A stretch of DNA of 64,000 nucleotides from Verrucomicrobiota bacterium (lineage in GTDB: Bacteria; Verrucomicrobiota; Verrucomicrobiia; Chthoniobacterales; Xiphinematobacteraceae), in NCBI GenBank assembly GCA_023269545.1, contig JAHFTB010000012.1, positions 1-64,000 of the forward strand, in the 5' to 3' direction. The notes under the pieces were generated by a model. That model searched no databases, had not been told where the DNA came from, and worked only from the letters and a program-made list of their open reading frames with translations. The position numbers and the translations under genes were made by a program. Of the stretch, positions 8,597 through 18,011 are shown in pieces. Numbering within the stretch: position 1 is the stretch's first letter; each line of letters starts with the position of its first letter.

Positions 8597-9874
8597 CTAG
8601 AAATTTACTGAGGCTCGCAAGCCTACCACAAGGGCATTGGGGATTCCTTCGACTCCACCAGGTTGCACAATGTACTGAAGATCGGGTTGAAGAGTCATCC
8701 ATCCCGTAAGCTGAAGGCGATAAGTTGCTTCAAGAAGAAATTCTCCATTACAAGAGGATCCTATTCCATCTGTGGCCCCAATCACTGCTCCCTCACTGAG
8801 TTGACCATAAGCGAATGCTATCCCGATGGAGTCATTAGGGCGGCAAGAGAGAGGGCCGGTGTAAGTGAGGCCTCCATCGACATAGAATTGAAAGAGGTTA
8901 CGATGAGGGGGGTCAAATGCAATATGGGTAAAAGCGGCAAGTCCCTGATTTTTATCTTCGGTGGAGGTTGGCAGAATCATTTGATCTCCCATGAAATAAA
9001 ATCCATAATTATCGTGCTGATTGACATTTTCATCAGCGGGCGAAGGCGTCTGACCACTAAAGATCCAGGAACCAAAACGGTAGTTACCCCAGTATTTTCC
9101 GGAAGGATTCAAATGGAAAATTGCTTCCTGGATAAAAAGATAGCCAATATCATTATTTAATCTCCATCGGAAGCCATGACGATTTACGTTAGGAGCATAA
9201 ACATTCCCTTGTGTGATAGCTCCCTGATAAGTAAACCAATCCACAGGATTAAGAGCCAGCCTCACTCCGGGAGCACCCATGGGATAGTTGGGACCTCCAT
9301 TGGGAATATTATTAGCAAGGAAAGGGGACCATCCAAATACAGTGTTAATAAAGAGGCCTCCGACAGAGGAATTTTCAAACTCGGTATCCAAAGATAAAAT
9401 ACCTGCTCGCAGAGAAATTTTATCCGAAAATAGATTCTGTTGAAACCAGAGAGAATTCATGCGGAAAGTACTAAAAGAAGCTAAACCATCCACAGTAAAT
9501 CTATTGTTGATATGTTTGGCTGAGAGATCCTGACCATCGATCCAATACCATTGAGTGCCAAAAGAGGCGCCCTGCCAGCCTGCTAATTTTTGGAAATCGA
9601 TATGAGCTCCCAGTCCCAGAACACCTGTATATGCGGTTCCCCGGGAGGCTCCTCCCACCGGGTTACCAAGAACATCTATCGTATAGCTGACGGGGAAGGT
9701 GATGCCCTTATCTTCTAGCGTCTTTCGCACCCCTCCCCAATTACCGGTGAGCGTGGGTGATTCCCAAAACGAAGGAGGTGTGGTTTTGGACGGCTCCGAA
9801 GCTGTTTCAGCAAAGGCAGAAACGGAAGCGGAAAAAATCAAAATCACAATATAATGAATCGAGAATCGGTTCAT
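8597..9874 (-). CDS. Carbohydrate-selective porin, OprB family
   Basis: This 425-aa protein starts with a signal peptide (FSASVSAFAET). The OprB hallmark follows: LTGNWGGVRKTLEDKGI, then alternating beta strands rich in Tyr, Trp and Gly, ending in an aromatic C-terminal residue (ASVNF) as outer-membrane beta-barrels do. OprB proteins admit sugars across the outer membrane. It is monocistronic on the minus strand, with ~340 bp of repeat-bearing DNA upstream. The imperfect palindrome TTCTTAATTATGCTTAAGAA (about 9920-9940) lies in its upstream region and could be regulatory, but this is unproven. Confidence 0.9.
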   Translation of the reverse strand: MNRFSIHYIVILIFSASVSAFAETASEPSKTTPPSFWESPTLTGNWGGVRKTLEDKGITFPVSYTIDVLGNPVGGASRGTAYTGVLGLGAHIDFQKLAGWQGASFGTQWYWIDGQDLSAKHINNRFTVDGLASFSTFRMNSLWFQQNLFSDKISLRAGILSLDTEFENSSVGGLFINTVFGWSPFLANNIPNGGPNYPMGAPGVRLALNPVDWFTYQGAITQGNVYAPNVNRHGFRWRLNNDIGYLFIQEAIFHLNPSGKYWGNYRFGSWIFSGQTPSPADENVNQHDNYGFYFMGDQMILPTSTEDKNQGLAAFTHIAFDPPHRNLFQFYVDGGLTYTGPLSCRPNDSIGIAFAYGQLSEGAVIGATDGIGSSCNGEFLLEATYRLQLTGWMTLQPDLQYIVQPGGVEGIPNALVVGLRASVNF

Positions 9875-10029
9875 GGGAGCGCACTGTGCCTGGCATTCCC
9901 GGAACGCGCAAATCTAAATTTCTTAATTATGCTTAAGAATTTGCTAAGTCCTTAGAAACGAAAATTACATAAAATAAAAACTCAATCAGCGCTCGGAAAG
10001 TGTAGCTTGCGCTACACAATCTGGGCTAA

Positions 10030-10086
10030 ACAACATTACAGGGGAAAACGAGCGAGCTTTTCTCCGGAATCTGCATAACTCCTGAT
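10030..10086 (+). repeat. Repeat C, copy 2 (left end decayed)
   Basis: It shares the core ACAGGGGAAAA-GAGCGAGCTTTTCTC-GGAATCTGC with the intact copy at 17908-17972. The right end TGCATAACTCCTG resembles the intact end, but the left inverted end is no longer recognisable. Confidence 0.7.
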
Positions 10087-10104
10087 GAGACAGAGTCGTC
10101 CGTA

Positions 10105-10204
10105 TTGCCCGAGGAACCGGGCTTTCTTTTAAGGAGGACCTTGAGTCACACCATTCAGTTCCTGGGGTAATTCGCAGTTTTTTAGGCTGTGGAGTCTGCG
10201 AACC
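10105..10204 (+). repeat. Repeat B, full-length copy (~100 bp)
   Basis: It begins with a hairpin GCCCG-AGGAAC-CGGGC followed by TTTCTTTT, which looks like an intrinsic terminator on the plus strand although no plus-strand gene precedes it. It ends ATTCGCAGTTTTTTAGGC then GTCTGCGAAC. The same layout recurs, inverted, at 13232-13321, and forward at 46843-46929 and 49246-49349. Confidence 0.75.
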
Positions 10205-10216
10205 AGGAATTAAGAA

Positions 10217-12262
10217 TTAAGCAGGGGCAGGGGAAGGAAGGCCTCCGGGAGGAAGCCGATGTTCTCCCTCGTGTGAGGTCTGCATGGTGGAAGTTGCAGG
10301 AGGAGGGAGTGGAGGCGGCTTGGATTCTAGGATAGGAGGATTACGCAGTTCTCCAAATTCGATAATTTCTTGGACATGAGTTGCATCCAAGGTTTCGTAT
10401 TCCAGAAGGGCGTTGGCAATGATTTCCACTTTTGCTCGATTTTGGCTCAGGATAGTGGTGGCGCGCGAGTAAGCTTGATCAATGATACGCTTTACTTCGA
10501 CATCAATTTGTTCGGCGGTGGCTTCACTATATTCGCGATTGCGTCCCATTTCCCGAGCAAGGAAGACATAATCGTTATTTTCACTATAGCAGATCATTCC
10601 TAAGAGGCTCATCCCCCACTCACAGACCATTTTGCGTGCGAGTTGAGTGGCTTGCTTAATGTCTCCTGCAGCGCCATTGGAGATGTCATTAGTAAACATT
10701 TCCTCGGTGATTCGGCCTCCCATGATTACGGCGAGGGAATCGAGGGCTTCTTTTTGTTGGGTGGAATATTTATCTCCTTCCGGGAGGTACATGGTAGCTC
10801 CCAGGTATGGACCCCGTGGAATAATGGTTACCTTATGAAGAGGGTTCGTATGTTCCAAAAGCACATTGAGGAGTGCATGACCCGCTTCGTGCCATGCTGT
10901 GGAAATTTTTTCCCGTTCACTCATAGCTAAACTGCGGCGTTCCTTGCCCCAGCGCACTTTATCGCGAGCTTCTTCGAGCTCTCGCATGGAGATAGCACGG
11001 AGTCCTTTACGAGCGGCCATGAGTGCCGCTTCATTGATGACATTGGCGAGTTCGGCGCCGGAATATCCGGGTGTTCCTCGGGCGAGGACTGCGAGGTTGA
11101 CGTTTTCTCCCAATTTTACTTTTTTCGAATGAACGTTGAGAATTTCTTCTCGTCCTTTGACGTCAGGGAGGCTGACATTGACCTGACGATCAAAACGACC
11201 GGGGCGGAGTAAAGCTGGGTCGAGAACGTCTGGGCGGTTAGTGGCGGCGATGATGATGACTCCATCCTGGGTATCAAAACCGTCCATTTCCACGAGAAGC
11301 TGATTGAGCGTTTGTTCGCGCTCATCGTGTCCTCCACCCAGGCCGTGACCGCGGTGACGGCCGACAGCATCAATTTCATCGATAAACATGAGGCAAGGAG
11401 CATTTTTTTTGCCTTGTTCAAACATATCGCGTACGCGAGAGGCGCCTACGCCTACAAACATTTCGACGAAATCCGAACCACTAATACTGAAGAATGGAAC
11501 GTCGGCTTCTCCGGCAATGGCTCGTGCGAGCAGGGTTTTTCCCGTACCGGGAGGGCCTACCATGAGGACGCCTTTGGGAATTCGGCCACCGAGTTTTTGA
11601 AATTTTTTGGGATCTTTGAGAAAGTCCACCAATTCGGAAACCTCTTCCTTGGCTTCCTCTACGCCAGCAACATCTTTGAAGGTGATGCGATTTTTATCTC
11701 GCGCCATCATACGGGCTTTGCTTTTCCCAAAATTGAGCGCTCCTTTGCCGGCCATCTTGATCTGAGAGCGGAAGAAAAAGTAAACGGCAACAAACAGTAG
11801 GAGAATGGGTACCAAGTTGAGCATGGTACTGGCAAAAGCGTTTGATTGAGAACGGATATTCGGCTCAATTCCCACCTTTTTCAGAGCATCCCGCAGTTGT
11901 TGGCCATCGTAAGCAATGAACACCGTTGTCTGAAAGGACTGTATGGTCTCCGGGCCATTGTTCGCCTTTTTCCTGTAAGATCCTGTGATGGTTTCTGTTT
12001 TGCGTCCTTCCTCCACATTGATGGCCAGAGGATGCTCGGGAGTGGAGACAATTTTCGACTCATTCAGGAGTTCATAGAAGCGAGAATTGGGAATTTCTTC
12101 TACCTGGGAGAAACTTCCTCCCCGTACTAGCAAGGCTCCTCCCAGAAGAGCGATAGCTACTGCCACCAGTAGCAAGCCTCGCCAGTTTAGCTGAGGTTCA
12201 TTATTATTCCCATTCGGGCGCTGGCGCCCCTCTTTGCCAGACTTCTGTTCATTGTCAGCCAT
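10217..12262 (-). CDS. ftsH: ATP-dependent zinc metalloprotease FtsH
   Basis: FtsH is the hexameric, membrane-anchored AAA+ protease that degrades misfolded membrane proteins and short-lived regulators. The 681-aa sequence shows TM1 at about 28-47, a periplasmic domain, TM2 at about 146-165, Walker A GPPGTGKT (236-243), Walker B LMFIDEID (291-298), the SRH region ([20 protein letters not shown]) and the zinc site HEAGH (458-462). The C-terminal tail is Pro-rich ([10 protein letters not shown]). All catalytic residues are present. It stands alone on the minus strand; its upstream region to the divergent deacetylase gene contains a 19-bp tandem triplicate. Confidence 0.98.
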   Translation of the reverse strand: MADNEQKSGKEGRQRPNGNNNEPQLNWRGLLLVAVAIALLGGALLVRGGSFSQVEEIPNSRFYELLNESKIVSTPEHPLAINVEEGRKTETITGSYRKKANNGPETIQSFQTTVFIAYDGQQLRDALKKVGIEPNIRSQSNAFASTMLNLVPILLLFVAVYFFFRSQIKMAGKGALNFGKSKARMMARDKNRITFKDVAGVEEAKEEVSELVDFLKDPKKFQKLGGRIPKGVLMVGPPGTGKTLLARAIAGEADVPFFSISGSDFVEMFVGVGASRVRDMFEQGKKNAPCLMFIDEIDAVGRHRGHGLGGGHDEREQTLNQLLVEMDGFDTQDGVIIIAATNRPDVLDPALLRPGRFDRQVNVSLPDVKGREEILNVHSKKVKLGENVNLAVLARGTPGYSGAELANVINEAALMAARKGLRAISMRELEEARDKVRWGKERRSLAMSEREKISTAWHEAGHALLNVLLEHTNPLHKVTIIPRGPYLGATMYLPEGDKYSTQQKEALDSLAVIMGGRITEEMFTNDISNGAAGDIKQATQLARKMVCEWGMSLLGMICYSENNDYVFLAREMGRNREYSEATAEQIDVEVKRIIDQAYSRATTILSQNRAKVEIIANALLEYETLDATHVQEIIEFGELRNPPILESKPPPLPPPATSTMQTSHEGEHRLPPGGLPSPAPA

Positions 12263-12330
12263 TAGATACTTGGATTAAGATAATTATTTTTAGAGGATTT
12301 CCATTTAAATGTACACACATCGATCTCGCG

Positions 12331-12387
12331 AGAAGAAAGAGGCTGTGCCAGAAGAAAGAGGCTATGCTAGAAGGAAGAGGCTATGCC
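12331..12387. repeat. 19-bp tandem repeat, 3 units
   Basis: Three near-identical units of AGAAGAAAGAGGCTATGCC lie in the divergent promoter gap between ftsH and the DUF2334 gene. The first unit has GGCTGTGCC and the third AGAAGGAAG. Confidence 0.8.
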
Positions 12388-12461
12388 TCTATGATTCCAT
12401 TCAGCTTCATACTATTTTTAGATAGAAAACTCTGTAATGCTCTAGCACAGCAGGATAATAA

Positions 12462-13232
12462 ATGCAAACTACAGGCCAATGGGACCAAAATTCTTTTATG
12501 AAAACCTTGGTGGTTTCCATTCACGATGTCCATGCCGCTACGGTTGACGTAGTAACGGATATTCTGAACGACTTGCGAGAAAAAGGAGTCCATCAAGTGT
12601 CCCTCCTGATAGTTCCAAATTTCCACGGAAAAGGGAAAATCAGTGGTCATCCCGACTTTTGTCGATGGTTGAGCCAACAGGAGGCTGCGGGTCATGAAAT
12701 AGTTCTTCACGGGTATTTTCATTTACGCGAGCCAAAAAGTGAAGGAATTTTGCAACATATGATGACCCAGACCTATACAGCTGGCGAGGGAGAATTTTAT
12801 GACCTAAAATATGAAGATGCTCGAGCCAGGCTGGAGGAGGGACGTAAGATGCTGGCTATGAATGAAATTCCAGGTTTTATTGCACCAGCATGGTTGCTCG
12901 GACCTGAAGCCGAGCGGGCGGTAAAGGATCTTGGCTTCCGATATACGGTGCGCTTGGCATCCGCTACGGATTTTCAGACTGGGAAAATTCATACGGCCCC
13001 GACCCTGGCCTATAGCACCCGCTCTGTCTGGCGGCGAAAAACTAGCTTGCTCTGGAATTTTTGGCTCAAGCAGTTTTCCGCAGTTTGCCCATTGGTCCGG
13101 ATCTCTATCCATCCACCAGATTGGCAATTTCCGGGACTGAGGACTCAAATTTTACGATTGACTGCGGAGGCGCTTGCGGTTCGTTCCCCTATGAGTTACT
13201 ATCAATGGGTCTGCTTGTCTGCCAGAACGTAG
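12462..13232 (+). CDS. DUF2334 polysaccharide deacetylase-like protein
   Basis: It is 256 aa as drawn; Met13 (position 12498) is an equally good start because the conserved fold begins there with KTLVVSIHDVHA. The motif SIHDV corresponds to the first metal/catalytic Asp of carbohydrate esterase 4 folds. HGYFH (about residue 84) supplies the His pair, and PGFIAPAWLLG is the typical later motif. The family removes N- or O-acetyl groups from glycans, but its true substrate is unknown. It is transcribed away from ftsH; a reversed repeat B copy directly follows the stop. Confidence 0.85.
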   Translation: MQTTGQWDQNSFMKTLVVSIHDVHAATVDVVTDILNDLREKGVHQVSLLIVPNFHGKGKISGHPDFCRWLSQQEAAGHEIVLHGYFHLREPKSEGILQHMMTQTYTAGEGEFYDLKYEDARARLEEGRKMLAMNEIPGFIAPAWLLGPEAERAVKDLGFRYTVRLASATDFQTGKIHTAPTLAYSTRSVWRRKTSLLWNFWLKQFSAVCPLVRISIHPPDWQFPGLRTQILRLTAEALAVRSPMSYYQWVCLSART

Positions 13233-13321
13233 AACCCACAGCGTAAAAGGCTGCGATTTGCCCCTAAGAACCGAATGGATAAAGAAATGCTCTCCTTAAA
13301 GCAAGCCCGGATCCTGGGCAG
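13232..13321 (-). repeat. Repeat B, inverted full-length copy
   Basis: Reverse complement of the 10105-10204 element: GAACCCACAGC at the left, CCGAATGGAT in the middle, and the GCCCGGATCCTGGGC hairpin at the right. It fills the gap between the deacetylase stop and the next gene's start, leaving about 13 bp before that start codon, so any upstream control region of the next gene would lie within it. Confidence 0.75.
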
Positions 13322-13334
13322 TGCCCTCTAAACA

Positions 13335-15737
13335 GTGTCTGCGCGCGCCGATCTTCATCTTTACAGCAAATACAGTGATCGCGCTGCGGATTGGGTGCTA
13401 CGACGCTTGGACTTTCCGGCCAGTTATTCCGACCCGCGCCTTCTTTACGAGAAATTAAGGAAAGCCAAAATGACCTTTGTGACCATCACAGATCACAATA
13501 CTCTCGACGGAGGTCTCGATATTGCGGATCTGCCTGGTACCTTCCTGAGCGAAGAAGTGACCACTTACTTCCCTGAGGATAGTTGTAAAGTCCATCTCCT
13601 AGTATGGGGGCTCAATGAAGCTCAACATCGCGAGATCCGCTCCCTTCGCGAAAACATCTACGATCTCCAAAAATATCTCGCTCGCGAAGATCTGGCTCAT
13701 GCGGTTGCTCACCCTCTCCATCAACTGAATGATAAACTCACTCCTCTTCACTTTCAGCAACTGATCTTACTGTTTCGTCATTTCGAATCTGTTGATGGAC
13801 GCTACAATAGCTTACTTGGAGAGTCCTTGGTGGCGGCTTTAGACGGATTGACCCCTGAACGCATCGCCTATTTTCAAGAAGTCACCGGATTGGAAGCTAC
13901 CCACAAGGAACCTTGGAAAAAAATATGTGTCGGGGGATCCAACGACTATGGAGGAATGTATCCCGCTCGAGCATGGACGGAAACTCCTTCGACTTCTTCG
14001 CACATCGAATTTTTAAATCACATTAAAAGAGGATGCTGCCAACCTCAGGGCCAAAGAGGGACTCCCTTAACTCTGGCTCATAGCACCTACAATACCGCTT
14101 TTCAGTACGCTAAAAGTCGCTTTTCGATGAAACCGGATGATCCAGGCACGCTCCTCCTGGAAAGAGTCTTTTCGCGATTCATGGAAGGCCGTAATCCTAC
14201 GGAATTCAGTTTTGGGGACAAGTTCATGTTTCTGCTACAGGGAATAGCCACGGGGAAAATTTTTGAATTAGCCCGAGTGGGAAATACCTCCCTTTGGAAG
14301 GAACTTTCCAACTACTTTGGACATGCCGGAAAACAAGCTGAAATTGCCCGTATCACACAAGGCATTCCCGAGCCCGAACGTCGGGCATTTTTCATTGCGA
14401 GCCTGATTACGAATCAACTCGGGTATCGATTTTTTTCTCAGTTTCTGATGCAGCTTGCAGCCGGTCGTTTCCTGGAAAGCATTCAATTGATCAGTCCCTT
14501 AGTTCCCTTACTAGTCCTCCTCAGCCCTTATTTTTATGGATTTCGGAGAGAACGTTACGATTGGTTAAGCACGGTCGTACTGACCTGTCGCGAGAAGCTG
14601 CCGCCCTTTCTTCAGAATTCCAAGCGGGCCTGGTTTACCGACACTCTGGAAGATGTGAATGGGGTGACGAATACCATTCGCCGGATGACTGCGGCTGGCA
14701 TAGCGGCAGGGAAGGACTTGACGGTTGTGGTTTCCCGTTCCCACGTAGGAATTAATGATATTCCCATTCGTAACTTTCCTCCGGTTGGGGAATTTGAATT
14801 GCCAGAATACGAACTTCAGAGCCTGAGTTTTCCACCCGTCCTGGAGATGTTGGAATATATTGAAAGAGAACGTTTTTCCGAAGTGATTATCAGCACTCCC
14901 GGTCCGGTAGGGCTGACCGCATTACTTGCCGCAAAGACGCTGGGGCTTCGTGCGGTAGGAATCTACCATACCGACTTTCCTCAATACGTGCGCATTTTGA
15001 CAGAGGATGCATTTATGGAAACGCTTACCTGGAACTATATGCACTGGTTCTATAGCGCGATGGATCGGGTATACGTGAACTCAGAGGATTACCGGAAATG
15101 CTGGGTGGAGCGAGGGATCCGCGAGGAAAAATTGAAAATTCTTCCTCGCGGTTTGGAAACGGATTTATTTCATCCCAATAAACGAGACAATAATTTTTGG
15201 AAGCAGCGGGGAGTCATGCCGGGAGAAATGGGCATTCTATTTGTAGGGCGAATTTCCAAAGAAAAAAACCTGGACGTTTTAGTAGCTGCTATCAAGCGGC
15301 TGGCGGAATGTCCCATTGCTATCCGTCCTTTAATTGTAGGCAATGGTCCTTACCTGCCTGAACTTAAGAAATTGCTGCCGGATGCCATTTTTACCGGGTA
15401 TCTGGGAGGGGAAGAATTAGCTCGGGCGTACGCTTCGGCAGATGTTTTTGTATTTCCCAGCACGACGGACACTTTTGGCAATGTGATTTTGGAAGCTCAT
15501 GCCAGTGGCATTCCTTGTATTGTGACTGATCAGGGGGGGCCGAGAGATCTGGTCGAAACAGACCGGGATGGGTTTGTCCTCCGGTCACCGGATGCCAAAG
15601 CCCTTGCAGATCGAATCCTTTGGTTTTATCAGCACCCGGAAGAACGTAAAGCTATGGGGCGTGCCGGTCGTACCAAAGTGGAAACCCGAGATTGGTCCAA
15701 GGCATTTGAAGCATTTTGGAATGAACTACCAGAATAG
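13335..15737 (+). CDS. PHP-domain / glycosyltransferase family 4 fusion
   Basis: This 800-aa protein begins at GTG 13335, two codons after an in-frame stop, so no longer form is possible. Residues 1-280 form a PHP (polymerase and histidinol phosphatase) metal-hydrolase domain: ADLHLYSKYSD, TITDHNTLDGG and HAVAHPLHQ. The expected DLHxH reads DLHLY, so one metal ligand is a Tyr. Residues 430-800 form a GT-B glycosyltransferase: YHTDFPQYV, LFVGRISKEKN, and FPSTTDTFGNVILEA as the E-x7-E-like region. The combination is seen in Verrucomicrobiota, where its substrate is unknown. No clear ribosome-binding site precedes the GTG; repeat B lies immediately upstream. Confidence 0.85.
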   Translation: MSARADLHLYSKYSDRAADWVLRRLDFPASYSDPRLLYEKLRKAKMTFVTITDHNTLDGGLDIADLPGTFLSEEVTTYFPEDSCKVHLLVWGLNEAQHREIRSLRENIYDLQKYLAREDLAHAVAHPLHQLNDKLTPLHFQQLILLFRHFESVDGRYNSLLGESLVAALDGLTPERIAYFQEVTGLEATHKEPWKKICVGGSNDYGGMYPARAWTETPSTSSHIEFLNHIKRGCCQPQGQRGTPLTLAHSTYNTAFQYAKSRFSMKPDDPGTLLLERVFSRFMEGRNPTEFSFGDKFMFLLQGIATGKIFELARVGNTSLWKELSNYFGHAGKQAEIARITQGIPEPERRAFFIASLITNQLGYRFFSQFLMQLAAGRFLESIQLISPLVPLLVLLSPYFYGFRRERYDWLSTVVLTCREKLPPFLQNSKRAWFTDTLEDVNGVTNTIRRMTAAGIAAGKDLTVVVSRSHVGINDIPIRNFPPVGEFELPEYELQSLSFPPVLEMLEYIERERFSEVIISTPGPVGLTALLAAKTLGLRAVGIYHTDFPQYVRILTEDAFMETLTWNYMHWFYSAMDRVYVNSEDYRKCWVERGIREEKLKILPRGLETDLFHPNKRDNNFWKQRGVMPGEMGILFVGRISKEKNLDVLVAAIKRLAECPIAIRPLIVGNGPYLPELKKLLPDAIFTGYLGGEELARAYASADVFVFPSTTDTFGNVILEAHASGIPCIVTDQGGPRDLVETDRDGFVLRSPDAKALADRILWFYQHPEERKAMGRAGRTKVETRDWSKAFEAFWNELPE

Positions 15738-16017
15738 AGTGCTGAATTCGCAGATGCTCTAATGAGATTTTACCCAAATTAAAAGTTGCGGAAAATAAAA
15801 ATGGAGCATTGGGTGAGTTTTTTTAGAGAGTGCTTATATTTTAGGATAAATTCTATCTATCCAGTATAGGCAATTATTACGAATCGGGTAGGAGGGGATA
15901 TGAGTAATCACTGCGGGTGCTTTCTCCCGCTTTTTCTATTTTGAGAAATTCTTTTTCCCATGCGATCTTCTTTTGTAGCGGTAATAGCAATTTAACAATC
16001 ATTCATACAATTTATTT

Positions 16018-16815
16018 ATGTATAATACAGGATCATATAACCTAAAAGGAAGCAATTCTTCGGATGCGAGTAGGAAGACCTCGGCATCTTCTCCATCTTC
16101 TCCAACTGGTCGGCTCGGTTCATTCCAAAAAATTACACATAGCAGTGCGAGACTATTGAGTAGTTCGGGCAAGAATAAGCAAGAAGATGTGATGTTTTAT
16201 CAAGATAATGCTGTAGAGCTTTACAGATACAGAAGCATACATGAAGACGGTTCGTATGATGATAGAAAAAACTCTCGAAAATATTCAGATACTGAATCAA
16301 CTAATAAAAAAGTTGAAAGTAAAGCTAATGCATTTGAAACACCTGAAGCTAATTCACTTGAATTAGATGAAGCTATTTTACTTGAATCACCTCAGGAAAA
16401 AAATAATTCCCCGAAAGAAAATTCTCGTACACATAAGGGTGTGTCCTCTTCTCAAAATTCAAAATGTCTAGGGAAATTGGGAATATTCACTAGATTACTT
16501 AACCGATGTTTGCCGGATTTTTTGATGCCAAGGCAGTTTAAAATTAATTATTATACTACTAAAATCCAAGAACTTGAAGTGGAAAAGAAAAAAGTAGAAA
16601 AGAGGAAGAAGGTGTGTGAGTCATCTTCGTTATCACAAAAATTTAAATTAATGGAAGATAATGTAAATGAAATAAATAAAGTTAGTGGAAGTGAAATTGT
16701 AAATCCAGTATCGCTGCAAATGGAAAAATTTAAAAAAATGGATATTGACATTGAAAATTTTAATAAAAAAATTTCTTTCCTTGAAGCTAAGCTAGCTAAT
16801 CTAAATAAAGTCTAA
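16018..16815 (+). CDS. Serine-rich coiled-coil protein, AT-rich (paralogue 1)
   Basis: Unrecognised 265-aa protein. The base composition and codon choice (AAT, AAA, TTA) are visibly more AT-rich than in the neighbours. Residues 1-60 are Ser/Thr/Asn-rich and probably disordered. Residues 90-140 are acidic and Asn/Glu-rich. The C-terminal third holds the motif NRCLPDFLMPRQFKINYYTT, then Lys/Glu-rich coiled coil. The RCxxP...QFKINYYxT block recurs in the next gene, so the two are paralogues. No signal peptide or membrane segment is seen. A disordered Ser-rich N-terminus plus coiled coil is typical of secreted effectors in host-associated bacteria, but no secretion signal can be proved here. Confidence 0.6.
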   Translation: MYNTGSYNLKGSNSSDASRKTSASSPSSPTGRLGSFQKITHSSARLLSSSGKNKQEDVMFYQDNAVELYRYRSIHEDGSYDDRKNSRKYSDTESTNKKVESKANAFETPEANSLELDEAILLESPQEKNNSPKENSRTHKGVSSSQNSKCLGKLGIFTRLLNRCLPDFLMPRQFKINYYTTKIQELEVEKKKVEKRKKVCESSSLSQKFKLMEDNVNEINKVSGSEIVNPVSLQMEKFKKMDIDIENFNKKISFLEAKLANLNKV

Positions 16816-16950
16816 TATAAATAGAAGCATTTAATCATTGATCGACCGGGCAAATTTTTTGCCCTGGGACCAGGAAAATTCGGATAAGGAAGTTGCTGCA
16901 GAGACAACTGGCAACTGTCCGGAAATTGTGACTTCTTAACATATAATTAA

Positions 16951-17895
16951 ATGGAATTAACTTTATTTCAAAGTTCGTGTTTTGGTAGGCTATTCGCTCA
17001 GGGATCAAGCAAATCCGAAAGGGCCTCAAGGAACGGGTTAGGTTCATCAAATAAAGTAGATAGCGGGAGCAGGCGTACTAGTATTGAATCTTTTACTGCA
17101 TCGCGACAGAATGCTCTTACGGTAAATGCTGTAAGCAACGCGTCAGCAAAAGTATCGGAATCTTCGTGTTTGCATTGGAATTCAGAAAATATCCCACCAC
17201 ATTCCCAAAATAATCGGATAAGCCAAGCTGGCGATAGCTCGATTAGGAGAAATAGTAGTATATCTATGGAATTTCAAAAGTTAAAGCAATATAATTATTA
17301 TATGATATTATATTATAACATACAAGCTATAAAGAACTATATCGAAGTATTGTATAGTCGCGTGAAAGGCCATGCTTTTGATAATGGCAAATCCGCAGAA
17401 AGGCAAAAAGCATTAATTGATCTAAATAGCAAAGAATATGAACTTCACTTATTTAAAGCGCAGAATCGCTGGTTAACTGATGAGTTTGAATTATCTCAAT
17501 TTGAAGCTTTTGGAGCTAAATCAGATGTTGTTTTATTGAAAAATCCTGATGGGTTGATAGAGGAATCTCAGATTCTGACAAAAGAGCCGGAATATTCTCC
17601 TTCATGTATCACTCTAGGGAAATTTGAAAAATACTTTGGTCGCTGTTTTCTACCATTAACGACCAAACAATTTAAAATTAATTATTACTATACTAATAAT
17701 AGAAAATTTTATTTAAAACATAGAAAAATGCAGGAGCGCTATAACGATCTCTGTAGTTCCAGGGAATCTTCTCCCAAGCGAAATAAGCTTCTGAAGAGAT
17801 GGCAGGATGACATTAAAATCTTTGAAGCCGAAAGTAAAAAATATAAGGATAAGTTAGAAATAGAAACAGAAAGAGCCGAAATTAAGCCGCAATAA
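16951..17895 (+). CDS. Serine-rich coiled-coil protein, AT-rich (paralogue 2)
   Basis: Unrecognised 314-aa protein, 135 bp behind paralogue 1 and of the same AT-rich composition. The N-terminal ~105 residues are Ser/Asn/Arg-rich (for example SSKSERASRNGLGSSNK). A helical, Tyr-rich block follows (KQYNYYMILYYNIQAIKNY), then an acidic linker. The shared module GRCFLPLTTKQFKINYYYT then appears at about residues 230-250, ending in charged coiled coil. The first Tyr-rich block may be a diverged second copy of the module. The gene is followed directly by repeat C. Function is unknown; the tandem pair suggests local duplication of an acquired gene. Confidence 0.6.
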   Translation: MELTLFQSSCFGRLFAQGSSKSERASRNGLGSSNKVDSGSRRTSIESFTASRQNALTVNAVSNASAKVSESSCLHWNSENIPPHSQNNRISQAGDSSIRRNSSISMEFQKLKQYNYYMILYYNIQAIKNYIEVLYSRVKGHAFDNGKSAERQKALIDLNSKEYELHLFKAQNRWLTDEFELSQFEAFGAKSDVVLLKNPDGLIEESQILTKEPEYSPSCITLGKFEKYFGRCFLPLTTKQFKINYYYTNNRKFYLKHRKMQERYNDLCSSRESSPKRNKLLKRWQDDIKIFEAESKKYKDKLEIETERAEIKPQ

Positions 17896-17907
17896 CCATT
17901 CTTGCTT

Positions 17908-17972
17908 ACAGGACTTATGCAAAAACAGGGGAAAATGAGCGAGCTTTTCTCTGGAATCTGCGTAAGTCCTGT
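17908..17972 (+). repeat. Repeat C, intact 65-bp palindromic element
   Basis: Terminal inverted repeats ACAGGACTTATGCA and TGCGTAAGTCCTGT (13 of 14 positions pair) bracket a core that also occurs at 10030-10086. It looks like a small non-autonomous inverted-repeat element. It lies between the AT-rich paralogue pair and parB. Confidence 0.75.
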
Positions 17973-18011
17973 TATTGATAACCTGGGCAGATATTCTTCC
18001 CGAGCATCGAA

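Larger units (their letters stand above)
9875..10216. other. Intergenic region with two dispersed repeats
   Basis: No coding sequence is seen. It separates the OprB porin from ftsH. It holds a degenerate copy of repeat C (about 10030-10086) and a full-length copy of repeat B (10105-10204). The imperfect palindrome near 9920-9940 is the only other structure noted. Confidence 0.7.

Noticed and set aside
10107-10130. Stand-alone intrinsic terminator
   Set aside because: The hairpin is part of repeat B and no plus-strand gene precedes it.
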